Shown: positions 27,016-36,408 of the stretch, piece after piece
Numbering within the stretch: the stretch's first letter is position 1
Layout of the letters: each line of letters starts with the position of its first letter
Source of the DNA: an uncultured Woeseiaceae bacterium
GTDB taxonomy: Bacteria; Pseudomonadota; Gammaproteobacteria; Steroidobacterales; Woeseiaceae
Direction of reading: 5' to 3'
Assembly: GCA_945787845.1 (NCBI GenBank)
Contig: CALZJH010000008.1
Location: 184,299-248,298 of the forward strand
Length of the DNA: 64,000 nucleotides
Notes under the pieces: generated by a model
Databases searched by the model: none
Told to the model about the DNA's origin: nothing
What the model saw: the letters and a program-made list of their open reading frames with translations, nothing else
Program-made: the position numbers and the translations under genes

Positions 27016-27041
27016 GATTCGCGCGCAAGGCGCGCTCCTAC
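27016..27041 (-). repeat. REP-like GTAGGAGC palindrome at the hslV stop
   Basis: Minus strand GTAGGAGCGCGCCTTGCGCG followed by CGAATC: the GTAGGAGC head plus a GCGCGC...GCGCGC inverted repeat, typical of gammaproteobacterial REP sequences. The TAG of the head is the hslV stop codon, and the element fills almost the whole hslV-hslU gap. Confidence 0.7.
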
Positions 27042-27568
27042 AACTCTTCGATGATGATGTTCTGGTTGGTGTAGACGCAGATGTCGCCGGCGATCAGCAG
27101 CGCCTTTTCGACGACGTCGCGCGCTTCGAGGTCCGTGTTATTCAGCAGCGCCATAGCCGCGGCCTGTGCAAACGGACCGCCGGAACCGATAGCCATGAGG
27201 TCATTCTCGGGCTCAATGACGTCGCCATTGCCCGTCACGACGAACGACTTCTCGGCGTCGGCGACGCACAGGAGCGCTTCGAGCCGGCGCAGGCGCCGGT
27301 CCGTACGCCAGTCCTTGGCGAGTTCGATTGCGGCCCGGGTCAGGTTGCCGTACTGCTCGAGCTTGGCTTCGAAGAGCTCGAAGAGCGTGAACGCGTCGGC
27401 CGTGCCGCCCGCAAAACCTGCGATGACGCGGCCACCGGCCAGCGGCCGGACCTTGCGGGCATTGCCCTTCATGACGGTATTGCCCATGCTGACCTGGCCA
27501 TCGCCGCCGACGGCGACCTTGCCATTGCGGCGGACCGACACGATAGTCGTCCCTCGATACTGTTCCAT
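27038..27568 (-). CDS. hslV: ATP-dependent protease peptidase subunit HslV
   Basis: 176 residues, proteasome-like Ntn hydrolase. MEQYRG precedes [23 protein letters not shown]; the nucleophile would be Thr after removal of the short propeptide. Lys and Asp of the active site lie in [12 protein letters not shown] and KDWRTDR. Typical operon partner upstream of hslU. Confidence 0.97.
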   Translation of the reverse strand: MEQYRGTTIVSVRRNGKVAVGGDGQVSMGNTVMKGNARKVRPLAGGRVIAGFAGGTADAFTLFELFEAKLEQYGNLTRAAIELAKDWRTDRRLRRLEALLCVADAEKSFVVTGNGDVIEPENDLMAIGSGGPFAQAAAMALLNNTDLEARDVVEKALLIAGDICVYTNQNIIIEEL

Positions 27569-27596
27569 CTGAGATTCCTGCTAAGCGGCCCGCGCT

Positions 27597-28493
27597 TTAG
27601 TCTTTTTTGCGGGCACGTGGATGTGTCTGATCGTAAATCTGGGCGAGATGCTGAAAATCAAGGTGTGTGTACACCTGGGTTGTCGAGATATTGGCGTGCC
27701 CCAGCAGTTCCTGCACGCCGCGCAGGTCATGGCTGGACTCGAGGACGTGCGTCGCGAACGAGTGCCGGAACAGGTGCGGGTAGACGTTGGTATCGAGCCC
27801 CTGGTGCTTTGCCCAGTGCTTGACCCGCGCCTGCACGGAACGATGGCTGATGCGGGTGCCGCGGTTACTGACGAACAGGGCCCTTTCGTCAGCATTCGCC
27901 AGGTCGCCGCGCGTGTTACCCCACTGGCGCAGGGCCTTCAGTGCATGACGCCCGACCGGCACAATGCGGTCCTTGTTGCCTTTGCCCGTCACGCGCACGG
28001 TGGCATCCTGCATATCGACGTCACCCAGGTTCAGGTCGATGAGTTCGGCCAGGCGCAGTCCGGACGAGTACAGCAGCTCCAGGATTGCCCGATCGCGGTC
28101 GACGATGGCGCCGTCGCCCGGAATGGCCAGCAGGCGAGCCATGCGATCGGCGTCGAGATTCCCGGGTAACCGCTTCTTGGCTTTCGGGGCGGACACGGAC
28201 GAAACCGGGTTCTTGTCGACTTCCTTTTCACGGATCAGGTAGCGAAAGAAGGTACGGGCAGCAGACAGGCGCCGCTGGATGCTGCGGGCGCTCAAGCCCT
28301 TGCGGTAACAGGCGGCAGAGAAGGCGCGTACGTGCTCACTGTCGAGCTCGCCCCAGCTACCGACCCCCGAATATTCGCAATAGGCGACCAGCGTTTCGAG
28401 GTCCCGGCGGTAGTTCTTGCAGGTTAGCGGCGACAGGCGCCGCTCATACTCGAGATGCCGGATGAACCGATCAATCCAGCCAGCGTCATTCAT
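27597..28493 (-). CDS. xerC: Tyrosine recombinase XerC
   Basis: 298 residues. N-terminal core-binding SAM-like domain, C-terminal catalytic domain with Arg in SSGLRLAEL, HLFRHSFATHVLE (H-x2-R), LLGHANISTTQVYTH (His and Tyr nucleophile). Resolves chromosome dimers at dif together with XerD. It lies between DUF484 and hslV, the conserved gammaproteobacterial order. Confidence 0.97.
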   Translation of the reverse strand: MNDAGWIDRFIRHLEYERRLSPLTCKNYRRDLETLVAYCEYSGVGSWGELDSEHVRAFSAACYRKGLSARSIQRRLSAARTFFRYLIREKEVDKNPVSSVSAPKAKKRLPGNLDADRMARLLAIPGDGAIVDRDRAILELLYSSGLRLAELIDLNLGDVDMQDATVRVTGKGNKDRIVPVGRHALKALRQWGNTRGDLANADERALFVSNRGTRISHRSVQARVKHWAKHQGLDTNVYPHLFRHSFATHVLESSHDLRGVQELLGHANISTTQVYTHLDFQHLAQIYDQTHPRARKKD

Positions 28494-28504
28494 GGGAAGC
28501 GCGC

Positions 28505-29209
28505 CTAGAAGCGCTTGAGCGACCCTGTCACGAGACCACCAAGCCGCGTCAGGAAATCGATGCTCATACCCGGGTGGAAACGGTCGCTGTCGATGCTGCC
28601 GACGGCCATAAAGCCCATTTCGGCGCCGTCACCGAGCGGGATCAGCGCGGCCGAGCCGATGTCGTCGGCGTCGTTCCGGAACAGGAATTCGCGCTGTGAA
28701 TCGCGAATCTTGCCGCAGCGCGCGCGGTTCCCTTTCAGGAACGTGCCAAACGGCTTGAGCGCAGCGTCGTCTTTCTTCACGACACGGAAGAAACGGCCGA
28801 CATCGATATCGTCGAACGCCTCCGGATCGCGAAACAGCACCAGCACAGCCTGGTCCGCACCAAATCCGGATCGCAGCGCCTCTTCGACCGCAGCGATGGT
28901 CTTGTGCAGGTCCGGCGCCGCCAGCAATTGCAGCGCGAGTTCGTGAATCTTGGCGGCGAGCACATCGTTCTCGCGCGCGACCTGGATGAGCTCCTTGAGC
29001 TTGCGCTCGAGCTTCATCTCCTTTTGCCGCAGGACCGACACCTGCCGCTCCACGAGGGACACGGCGCCGCCGCTGGCATGGGGAAGATGCAGCGAACTGA
29101 GCAGCGTTGAGTGGCGCTCGAAAAAGTCCGGGTGGGCGGCCAGGAAATCACGGATCGCCTGTTCTGACAGTTCTTCTTCGACGAATTCGGCTTTGCGTTG
29201 TGTGCTCAT
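28505..29209 (-). CDS. DUF484 family protein
   Basis: 234 residues. An N-terminal helix-rich segment (AIRDFLAAHPDFFERHSTLLSSL), a coiled coil (SLVERQVSVLRQKEMKLERKL) and a GAF-like C-terminal domain. Always found between dapF and xerC in gammaproteobacteria; function unproven. Start overlaps the dapF stop (ATGA). Confidence 0.93.
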   Translation of the reverse strand: MSTQRKAEFVEEELSEQAIRDFLAAHPDFFERHSTLLSSLHLPHASGGAVSLVERQVSVLRQKEMKLERKLKELIQVARENDVLAAKIHELALQLLAAPDLHKTIAAVEEALRSGFGADQAVLVLFRDPEAFDDIDVGRFFRVVKKDDAALKPFGTFLKGNRARCGKIRDSQREFLFRNDADDIGSAALIPLGDGAEMGFMAVGSIDSDRFHPGMSIDFLTRLGGLVTGSLKRF

Positions 29210-30036
29210 AAGTCCATGATACCTTCAGAAATATATTCTGCATTTCCCGTGAGCCAGACCGGCTCCGAGCCACCGCGCCAGCTTACCACGACTTGGCCGC
29301 CGGGCAGTCGCACATCGACGGCCTCGTCGAGCAGGCCGAGGTTCTGGCCTGTCACCACGGCGGCACAGGCACCGGTGCCACACGCGGCCGTCTCGCCGAC
29401 GCCGCGCTCGAAGACGCGCAGGTCCATGCGACGTCGGTCATGAATATGAGCAAATCCGATATTGGCCCGCTGCGGAAATCGCTCGTGGTGCTCCAGCAAC
29501 GGGCCAAGCTCGTTGACCGGTGCTGCGTCGACATCGTCCACGTGCAGGATGCAATGCGGATTGCCCATCGACACCACGCAGGCCTCGTATTCGGCGTCGC
29601 CGACGGCGAGCGAGTATCGGGGAGCGCGCTCTTTTGCGACAAAGGGAATTCGGTCCGGCTCAAACTCAGGCATCCCCATGCTGACCGCGACCAGTCCGTC
29701 ATCGTCAACGCTGGCATCGACAGGACCGGCCGGACTGAGCAAGGTGAAAGCCTGGACATGACCGCTTTCGTTAGCGAGAAAACTCGCGATACAGCGCACG
29801 CCGTTGCCGCATTGCTCAACTTCGGAGCCGTCGCTGTTGAACACACGGTAACGTGCAGCGATAGTCGGGTCGTCCGACGCCTCAACCCACATGAGCTGGT
29901 CGAAACCGGGTCCGGTCGCGTCATCGCCAAGGCGACGGAGTTGATCGGGCGACGGCGGCGGCCCGTTCGCGTGGCGTCGATCGACAACCAGGATCATGTT
30001 TCCTGTGCCGTGCATTTTTGTGTAAGCGACGTTCAT
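29206..30036 (-). CDS. dapF: Diaminopimelate epimerase
   Basis: 276 residues from the ATG at 30036 (MNVAYTKMHGTGN). Two catalytic cysteines: C76 in EQCGNGVRC and the one in GETAACGTGACA. Converts LL- to meso-diaminopimelate for lysine and peptidoglycan. First gene of dapF-DUF484-xerC-hslVU. The usual upstream neighbours lysA and a small lppL-type lipoprotein are absent; a divergent parA-like gene is there instead. Confidence 0.96.
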   Translation of the reverse strand: MNVAYTKMHGTGNMILVVDRRHANGPPPSPDQLRRLGDDATGPGFDQLMWVEASDDPTIAARYRVFNSDGSEVEQCGNGVRCIASFLANESGHVQAFTLLSPAGPVDASVDDDGLVAVSMGMPEFEPDRIPFVAKERAPRYSLAVGDAEYEACVVSMGNPHCILHVDDVDAAPVNELGPLLEHHERFPQRANIGFAHIHDRRRMDLRVFERGVGETAACGTGACAAVVTGQNLGLLDEAVDVRLPGGQVVVSWRGGSEPVWLTGNAEYISEGIMDL

Positions 30037-30162
30037 AAATTGTCTTGCGTGTGGCAGCTTTCCGGTTGAATGGACTTTTGTTGTCGGCGTCTGTAGTTTA
30101 CATAAACCGGTAACTAATCGACCGATAACCAACTTAACAACACTGCCCTTGGAGAGAGCGTC

Positions 30163-30801
30163 ATGCGGCACATAATGGTTATGAATGCGAAGGGTGGTTG
30201 CGGGAAAAGCACCCTCGCAACCAACATAGCATCCTACTTTGCAAACGAAGGCGCCACCGTCGCCTTAGCAGACTACGACCCGCAGCGGTCGAGCCTTGAC
30301 TGGCTCGAGCGACGTCCGGACAACCGGCCGGAGATTGCTGCCGTCGCCGGGTTCGAAGACGGTCTGCGCCATGCGCCGCGAAATGCCGACATCCTGGTGA
30401 TCGACGCCCCCGCCCGTTCGCATGGCAAAGAGCTGACGAACCTCGTCGCGCACGCTGAGACGATCATCATCCCGGTGCTGCCGTCGACGATCGACATGCA
30501 GGCCACGACCACGTTCCTCGAGGAACTCAGGAATGTCGGCAAGATCGAGCGCAAGCAGGCAAAACTCGGCCTGGTTGCCAATCGCGTGCGCGACAACACG
30601 CTGATCTTTGATGATCTCGACGAGTACCTGACCAAGGCAAGAGTGCCCTATATCGCCGCACTGCGCGAAGCACAGAATTACGTGCGCGCCTATACGCGTG
30701 GCCTGGGGATCTTTGAGCTGCCGGAATATCTCGCCTGGCCCGACTGGGATGAGTGGGAACCCGTGACGGCCTGGCTCAGGAGCAAGCGCTCGCAGCCTTA
30801 G
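30163..30801 (+). CDS. Orphan ParA/MinD-family ATPase
   Basis: 212 residues. Deviant Walker A KGGCGKST at 11-18, DYDPQRSSLDWLERR, and VIDAPAR (Walker B region). Short ParA of the kind that positions chromosomes, chemoreceptor clusters or other cargo. No parB or parS is visible, so the cargo is unknown. Divergent from dapF; stop overlaps the convergent epimerase gene by 4 bp. Confidence 0.88.
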   Translation: MRHIMVMNAKGGCGKSTLATNIASYFANEGATVALADYDPQRSSLDWLERRPDNRPEIAAVAGFEDGLRHAPRNADILVIDAPARSHGKELTNLVAHAETIIIPVLPSTIDMQATTTFLEELRNVGKIERKQAKLGLVANRVRDNTLIFDDLDEYLTKARVPYIAALREAQNYVRAYTRGLGIFELPEYLAWPDWDEWEPVTAWLRSKRSQP

Positions 30802-31628
30802 GTCAGGCTGGCCTCGATCCCATCGACCGGATTCGCATAGCGCGGGGTGACACCAAGCACCTCGCGCATCTTTGTCGTGTCCACGATTCGCGATGAGCAC
30901 AGGAACGCGAGCCGAACGCGCGAGAATTCCTGTTGTGCGGCTTCCCGGCTGATCAGGCGCGGCGCCGGCAGGTCAGCCTGGCGAGCGACTTCCTGCGCGA
31001 ACCAGGTTGCGCTGCGATTGTCTCCGTCGCCGACGTTGTAGATGCCGGCCGGGGCGTCCTCGCACAGCGCGGCAATACAGCAGGTCGCAAGGTCATCCAC
31101 GTGGATGCGGTTGCCCGGACTGGCGTCGATCTCGGCGAGAAACGCACCGCCGTCCTGTAAGCGCTGCAACGGTAGCCGCCCGGGTCCGTAGATCCCCGGC
31201 ACTCGCAACACAACAAGGTCACAGTTGACGCCGGACGCCCAGCTTGCGGCCAGCAATTCCGCCGCAACGCGGGCACTCGCCATGCTGTTGCCCGGATCGA
31301 CGGCCGATGCTTCGGTAACCACCGCACCCTGCGCGTCGCCGTACACACCGGTCGTGCTGATGTAGACAAGGCGAGTCGGCGCCGGTGTGAGATGTGACAG
31401 GAAGCGCTGCAGGCGAGCATCGTCCTCGCCCTCCGGCGGGCAGGTATACAGCACGGCGTACTGGCGTGGCAGTTCAAGCGGCAAGGCTTGCGGCTCGTCG
31501 AAGTCAAAAACGTAAAAGGGTCTGTCCGTATCGATAGGCGATCGGCTCAGCCCGGCAACCGCATCGGTGGGCAGGCGCTCGAGTACACGGCGGCCCGTGT
31601 AGCCGGTCCCGGCGACGATCGTGAACAT
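30798..31628 (-). CDS. NAD(P)-binding epimerase/dehydratase-like protein (YeeZ-like)
   Basis: 276 residues. N-terminal GTGYTGRRVLE nucleotide-binding loop, LVYISTTGVYGD, VLRVPGIYGPGR and IHVDDLA. The Tyr-x3-Lys catalytic pair of true epimerases is not seen; MASARVAAE stands at that position, as in YeeZ-type atypical SDRs. Three bp after hemY, so it is the last gene of the algZR-hem operon. Substrate unknown. Confidence 0.82.
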   Translation of the reverse strand: MFTIVAGTGYTGRRVLERLPTDAVAGLSRSPIDTDRPFYVFDFDEPQALPLELPRQYAVLYTCPPEGEDDARLQRFLSHLTPAPTRLVYISTTGVYGDAQGAVVTEASAVDPGNSMASARVAAELLAASWASGVNCDLVVLRVPGIYGPGRLPLQRLQDGGAFLAEIDASPGNRIHVDDLATCCIAALCEDAPAGIYNVGDGDNRSATWFAQEVARQADLPAPRLISREAAQQEFSRVRLAFLCSSRIVDTTKMREVLGVTPRYANPVDGIEASLT

Positions 31629-31631
31629 GCC

Positions 31632-32828
31632 CTACTCGGCGTCGAGGTGAGGGATCGCAGGCAGCGAGCCGGCCGCAACCATGCCGAGGCCGTCCCGGTA
31701 GGCATCAGCCGCCGCCTCAGCCTCGCCCATCTGCGTGAGCAGCGCGCCGTACTCCTGGTAGGCCTCGGGTGTGGGCCGCATGCTGATCACGGTTTCGAGA
31801 TAGCTGCGTGCTTTGCCCCAAAGCTCGTTACGCAGGCAGAGGCGGGCGGCGGCCAGCAGCAGATCCGGGTCTTCGCCGTGGTTCTTGAGCCAACCCTCGG
31901 CGCGCTTCAGTTGTTTGGTCGTGTCGGTCGCCTCCGCGAGGCCGAACAGACGCACCAACGGCCCGCGCCAGTCTGATTTGAGCGCGCTCGCCAGCTCTTT
32001 CTCGGCACGATCATGCAGGCCAAGGCGCATGAGTCCCTTGTAGTACGACTCCTGCAGAGTCAGGTCAGTCTTCAGTTTACGGACGATACCTTTCCAGGTG
32101 TGATCGAGGACCTCGACATCAGCGGCCTTGTCGAGCCGCTCCTTGTGGACCCGGATCGTCCAGGTTTCGAGTACGTCGGGCTTGATCTGCGTGTTCTTGC
32201 CAAGGCGGGGCAGGATGTCCGCCAGCGCGTCCCAGTCCTCAAGCTGGAAGTACAGCCGGCCCATCAGCGCAAGGGCATGTGCGTGGTTCTTCGAGTCCTC
32301 CTCGAGTCGCCGTAATGTCGCAAGCGCCTGTTCGTAGTGTTCCCGGTCGATCTGGAATTCGGCCTGCGTCAGCAATACGGCATTGGCGGCCTCGGGCGCA
32401 TCCCTGTAGGCAAGACGCAGCCACTCGTCTCGTCGCTCGTCGCGGCCCTGCAGATGCGCGGCGCGGGCGGCCTGCAGGTAATTGAAGAGCGGCGAGTCGC
32501 TCGTGCCCGCTGCGCGCCCGAGCAGTTTTTCGCCGCGTGCGAGGTTGCCCTCGGCCACCTCGATCATGCCGCGAGTCAGCTTTTTTCCCGAACGCGCGGC
32601 ACGGTGCCGGCCGTAGGTCTCGCCCAGGCGGCGGGGCGCGACGATGATCTTGCGAATAATCCAGATGGTGATCAAGAGCGCGATGACTATGCATACAAGG
32701 ACAGGCACCGTCATCTTGTAAATGGTGCCCTGGAATTCGATGAGCACGCTGCCGGGATCGGCGAGCAGGAAATGGGCGCTGAATGCGCTGGCAATCAGCA
32801 CCAACACAACGATGATGCCGAGCTTCAC
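31632..32828 (-). CDS. hemY: HemY-like tetratricopeptide inner-membrane protein
   Basis: 398 residues, GTG start overlapping the hemX stop (GTGA). Two N-terminal membrane helices (about 3-22 and 37-60), PRRLGETYGRHRAARSGKKLTRGMIEVAEG, then TPR-like helices to the C-terminus. Despite the name it is not protoporphyrinogen oxidase; its role in haem synthesis is indirect and unproven. Confidence 0.92.
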   Translation of the reverse strand: MKLGIIVVLVLIASAFSAHFLLADPGSVLIEFQGTIYKMTVPVLVCIVIALLITIWIIRKIIVAPRRLGETYGRHRAARSGKKLTRGMIEVAEGNLARGEKLLGRAAGTSDSPLFNYLQAARAAHLQGRDERRDEWLRLAYRDAPEAANAVLLTQAEFQIDREHYEQALATLRRLEEDSKNHAHALALMGRLYFQLEDWDALADILPRLGKNTQIKPDVLETWTIRVHKERLDKAADVEVLDHTWKGIVRKLKTDLTLQESYYKGLMRLGLHDRAEKELASALKSDWRGPLVRLFGLAEATDTTKQLKRAEGWLKNHGEDPDLLLAAARLCLRNELWGKARSYLETVISMRPTPEAYQEYGALLTQMGEAEAAADAYRDGLGMVAAGSLPAIPHLDAE

Positions 32829-33967
32829 TGCGCGTTCTCGTTCAGGGTGCGGTATTGGCGAAGCAGTCGCAGCGACCCCGAAATGTCGGGCGCTTGTGTC
32901 GTAAAGACATGGCCTCGAATATCGGCAATGGTCTCCAGCGCGCTCGTAACCTGCGCGCTGTCGACGTCGAAGTAGTCGTTCAACAGCGCACTGGTGTCAT
33001 CGAGCGTCTGCTCGAAAATGGCCTGCTCGCCGCGCAGCAGTGCAAGTCGCGCCGCTTGCAGCTGCAGTGCGATGTTGCTGCGCAGGAAGAACTCGCCGTC
33101 AGGCGACAGCTGGACGAGCCTCGCCTCGTCGGCTGGTATAACTGTCACCAAACCGGTTACCGCATTCTTCACCGAGGCCCACGCCCGTCCTGCGCCGCTG
33201 AGCTCAGGATCGATTTCCGTCGCCTCATCCTCCGCCTCGGCAGTGCTTGCGAGCGGCAGCGACTCGACGATGCCCGCCAGGCTCGACAGCGTCAGCGTTG
33301 CGCCTTCGATGTCCGGCTTCTCCATGACGTCGAGCGCCGCCAATTCGTCGGACAGCGCACGGCGCACATCGGTCAGGCCCGGATTGGCGAGCTGCACAAT
33401 GCGTTCATCGGCCATCTTGAGCGCGAGTGCTGCCAGGTGTGGGTTGTTGGCCAGCTGGAGCTGGGCATTGGCGATCTGCATGTAGTACTCGGATTCGGCC
33501 AGGATCCACGCGTCCCGCGCGCCCTCGGATACGCCGGCGAGGGACGCGATGGAGCCCTCGAGCGTCGATATTCTTGCGGGCAGTGAGTCCAGCACGCGCA
33601 GGCGGTCGTCCAGCTCGCGGCGAACTGCATCCAGTTCCGCGACGATGGCCGGGTCCGGCTCGCCGAGCCCACTAACAAGGGCTTCGAGTTCAGTCTGCAG
33701 CTCGGCCAGCGTATCGATGCGGCCGTCGAGGCGCGCCAGCTGGTCGTCGGCGCTCGTATCGCTCGCACCCTGCCAGTCCTGCCACGCGACGTAGCCGGAG
33801 GCCGCTACCGCGATAATCGCGAACAGGAAGGCCAGCCAGGCGACGGAATTACCCGAACGCTGGCGTTTTGGCGGTTCCGGATGAGCCTCGGGCTCTTCCG
33901 TGACCGGCTCGCTCGCTGCAGCTTCCTCAACGGGCGTGACGTCTTTTTCGCTATCTGTTTCGCTCAT
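32825..33967 (-). CDS. hemX: HemX-like uroporphyrinogen-III C-methyltransferase family protein
   Basis: 380 residues from MSETDSEKDVTPVEE; an acidic cytoplasmic N-terminus, one membrane helix (VAWLAFLFAIIAVAASGYVAW), then a periplasmic coiled-coil domain. Such HemX proteins lack a real methyltransferase domain in spite of the name. Coupled to hemD by ATGA. Confidence 0.9.
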   Translation of the reverse strand: MSETDSEKDVTPVEEAAASEPVTEEPEAHPEPPKRQRSGNSVAWLAFLFAIIAVAASGYVAWQDWQGASDTSADDQLARLDGRIDTLAELQTELEALVSGLGEPDPAIVAELDAVRRELDDRLRVLDSLPARISTLEGSIASLAGVSEGARDAWILAESEYYMQIANAQLQLANNPHLAALALKMADERIVQLANPGLTDVRRALSDELAALDVMEKPDIEGATLTLSSLAGIVESLPLASTAEAEDEATEIDPELSGAGRAWASVKNAVTGLVTVIPADEARLVQLSPDGEFFLRSNIALQLQAARLALLRGEQAIFEQTLDDTSALLNDYFDVDSAQVTSALETIADIRGHVFTTQAPDISGSLRLLRQYRTLNENAQ

Positions 33968-34743
33968 GGTGCTATTCCGGAATCGGTACTTTGTAGTGCG
34001 ATGATCGCCTGAACCAGATCGGCTGCGCTCGGGCCTGATGCAAGAATCGGCCGGGACGCAGGGTAACGGTCCAGAGCCTCTTTTAACACACGACCTGCCG
34101 GCGTCACCAGTGGGGTGGATTCGAGCTGGTCGGCGCACCATGCGGGCAGCAATTTCGCGAGATTTTCCAGCGACTGCACGCTCATGATCGTGATGACGTT
34201 TATATGCCCCTGGCGCCAGCGGGATTCGATATCGGCCAGTGTCTCCGCGCCGACCGTGGGCAGGCGGCGTTCGTAGACGGACAGGTAGTCGACGAGCGCG
34301 CCGCGCTCCCTCAGTGTATCGGCGAGCAGCTCCCGGCCCCGGGACCCGCGGATAATCCTGATACGCCTCCCACTTACCTGCCGCAGCGCATCCTCGGCCA
34401 GGAGGTGTTCGCTGTCATAGCCTGCTGCGGAGCTGATGTCGACGACGCGCCCTGCGGCGCGGACGGCCCGGGCAGTCGCTGGGCCGATCGCCGCAATCTT
34501 CCCGCCACCCGAATACTCGATACCGTACTCGACGGCGTTGCGACTGACGAAAATGACGATATCCGGTGCATTGAGCTGGCTCGCCTTCTCGCGAACCTCG
34601 ATTTCGTCGAGCGGCGCGATATCCATCACCGGGAAGCAGTAGGCGTTGCCGCCCTGCGCTTCAATGGCGTCGACCAGTTCGATCGCTTGCGTGCGCGGCC
34701 GCGTGACCAGCACGCCAACGCCTTGCAGCGGGCGATCAGCCAT
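33964..34743 (-). CDS. hemD: Uroporphyrinogen-III synthase
   Basis: 259 residues from the ATG at 34743 (MADRPLQGVGVLVTRP). Bilobal HemD fold with FVSRNAVEYGI, IGPATARAVR, IIRGSRGRELLADTLRERGA. Sequence conservation in this family is low, but the position between hemC and hemX settles it. Cyclises hydroxymethylbilane. Overlaps hemC by 8 nt. Confidence 0.93.
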   Translation of the reverse strand: MADRPLQGVGVLVTRPRTQAIELVDAIEAQGGNAYCFPVMDIAPLDEIEVREKASQLNAPDIVIFVSRNAVEYGIEYSGGGKIAAIGPATARAVRAAGRVVDISSAAGYDSEHLLAEDALRQVSGRRIRIIRGSRGRELLADTLRERGALVDYLSVYERRLPTVGAETLADIESRWRQGHINVITIMSVQSLENLAKLLPAWCADQLESTPLVTPAGRVLKEALDRYPASRPILASGPSAADLVQAIIALQSTDSGIAP

Positions 34744-35665
34744 GTGTTCCCCCGCCGGCGGCTTCGAGTAACTCGGCGGCGCCGCGCTCGAGCAGGCGGC
34801 CGGCGAGCTTTTCGCCGAGCGCCTCGGCATCGCTCACGTCGCCACTGACGCTGTCGCGAATCGATTCGCCGCCGTCGGGCATGGCCACGAGCGCGGACAC
34901 GGTCAACGCATCGTCTTCGACGACGGCATAGGTCGCGACAGGTGACTGGCAACTGGCCTCGAGGACACGTGCAATCGCGCGCTCGGCGAGCGTGGTTTGC
35001 ACGGATGTCGCGTGGTTTAGTTGCGCGAGGACGGCACGAAGTTCCGGGGCCCCCTCGAGGCATTCGATACCGACCACACCCTGGGCAGCTGCCGGCAGCA
35101 TCTGGTCGGGGACGAACAGCTGACTGATACGGTCGTCGAACCCGAGCCGCTCAAGCCCGGCTGCTGCGAGGATGATGGCGTCGTAGTCACCGTTGTCGAG
35201 CTTGGCCAGGCGAGTGTTGACGTTGCCGCGCAGTGGCTCGACCCGCAGGTCGGGACGCAGCATCTTGAGCTGTGCCTGGCGCCGCAGGCTGGAGCTGCCG
35301 ATCAGGGCGCCTTGCGGCAGGTCCGAGAGCTGCTCGCCATTGGGCGACACCAGCGCATCGGCGTGATTGGCTCGTTCCAGCATGGCTGCGAGACAGAAGC
35401 CGTCCGGCAATTCGGCGGGCACGTCTTTCATGGAGTGCACGGCAATGTCGGCTTCGCCGGCCTGCATCGCGACTTCCAGTTCCTTGATAAACAGCCCCTT
35501 GCCGCCGATCTTCTGCAGACTGCGGTCGAGAATCTCGTCGCCGCGTGTCGACAGCGGCACGAGTTCGACGGCGTCGACCTCGGGCAACTCCCTGAGCAGG
35601 TCAGCGACGTGCTCCGCCTGCCAGAGTGCGAGGGCGGACTTCCTTGTAGCGATTCTTACTTTCAC
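34736..35665 (-). CDS. hemC: Porphobilinogen deaminase (hydroxymethylbilane synthase)
   Basis: 309 residues, GTG start overlapping the algR stop (GTGA). Conserved RKSALALWQ, catalytic Asp in DIAVHSMKDVP, GSSSLRRQAQL, and the dipyrromethane-cofactor cysteine in EASCQSPVA. Condenses four porphobilinogens. The algZ-algR-hemC-hemD order is the same as in Pseudomonas. Confidence 0.96.
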   Translation of the reverse strand: MKVRIATRKSALALWQAEHVADLLRELPEVDAVELVPLSTRGDEILDRSLQKIGGKGLFIKELEVAMQAGEADIAVHSMKDVPAELPDGFCLAAMLERANHADALVSPNGEQLSDLPQGALIGSSSLRRQAQLKMLRPDLRVEPLRGNVNTRLAKLDNGDYDAIILAAAGLERLGFDDRISQLFVPDQMLPAAAQGVVGIECLEGAPELRAVLAQLNHATSVQTTLAERAIARVLEASCQSPVATYAVVEDDALTVSALVAMPDGGESIRDSVSGDVSDAEALGEKLAGRLLERGAAELLEAAGGGTHG

Positions 35666-36408
35666 GATTCTTTCAGGCGACGTTTTACTTCGGCAACATG
35701 CCGGCGGCTGATTATCAGCTCTTTGTCCTCCACTTGCGAGCCGTCTCGCAAGACGATGCGGCTTTTGCCCTCGTTATTCTTCTCGACGCGGTCGATGCGG
35801 TCGACGGCCACGAGCGCGCTCCGGTGGATACGAACGAAGCGATCACCGAACTCGGACTCCAGGGACTTGAGTGAATCATCAATGAGATCCTGGCCGTTAT
35901 CGTGGTCAACCGAAACGTATTTCTGGTCGGCAAGAAACGCGGTCACTTCGTGGATGGGTATCAGCTTGAGCTCGCCGTGCGCATGCGCGCAGACGTGTTT
36001 CCGCTGCACATCGAGTTTCGCATCGGCGGCGGCCTCGCTCAGCGCATTGCCGACCAGGCGAGTGGCCTGTTCCAGTGCCCCGGTCAGGCGGGAACGGCGC
36101 ACGGGTTTCAGGACGTAACCGATTGCGCGTGCTTCGAACGCATCGACGGCATACTCGTCATAAGCGGTTGTAAAGACGACGGCCGGGGCGGGATCCATCG
36201 TGTTGAGATGGTGCGCGGTTTCGATGCCCTCCATACCCGGCATGCGGATATCGAGCAGGACGATATCGGGCCTGACCCTGGCGGCCTCGGCCAGTGCTTC
36301 ATGACCGTTGGCGGCTTCGCCAACGACGTCATAGTCGTCTTCATCGGCGAGAATCTGCCGCAGCCGGTCGCGTGCGGGCTTCTCGTCGTCGACGATCAAT
36401 ACTTTCAC
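35662..36408 (-). CDS. algR: LytTR-family response regulator, AlgR-like
   Basis: 248 residues, GTG start overlapping the algZ stop. Receiver domain with VDDEKPARDRLRQIL, phospho-acceptor Asp in IVLLDIRMPG and TTAYDEYAVDAFE; C-terminal LytTR DNA-binding domain (KYVSVDHDNG ... FVRIHRSALVAVDRID). In Pseudomonas the orthologue controls type IV pilus minor-pilin genes and alginate. A minor-pilin operon lies about 18 kb downstream here. Confidence 0.93.
   Translation of the reverse strand: MKVLIVDDEKPARDRLRQILADEDDYDVVGEAANGHEALAEAARVRPDIVLLDIRMPGMEGIETAHHLNTMDPAPAVVFTTAYDEYAVDAFEARAIGYVLKPVRRSRLTGALEQATRLVGNALSEAAADAKLDVQRKHVCAHAHGELKLIPIHEVTAFLADQKYVSVDHDNGQDLIDDSLKSLESEFGDRFVRIHRSALVAVDRIDRVEKNNEGKSRIVLRDGSQVEDKELIISRRHVAEVKRRLKES

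Noticed and set aside
30100..30145. GGTAAC...ATAACC as an operator before parA
   Set aside because: Arms match poorly (three or four pairs) and no regulator is adjacent.
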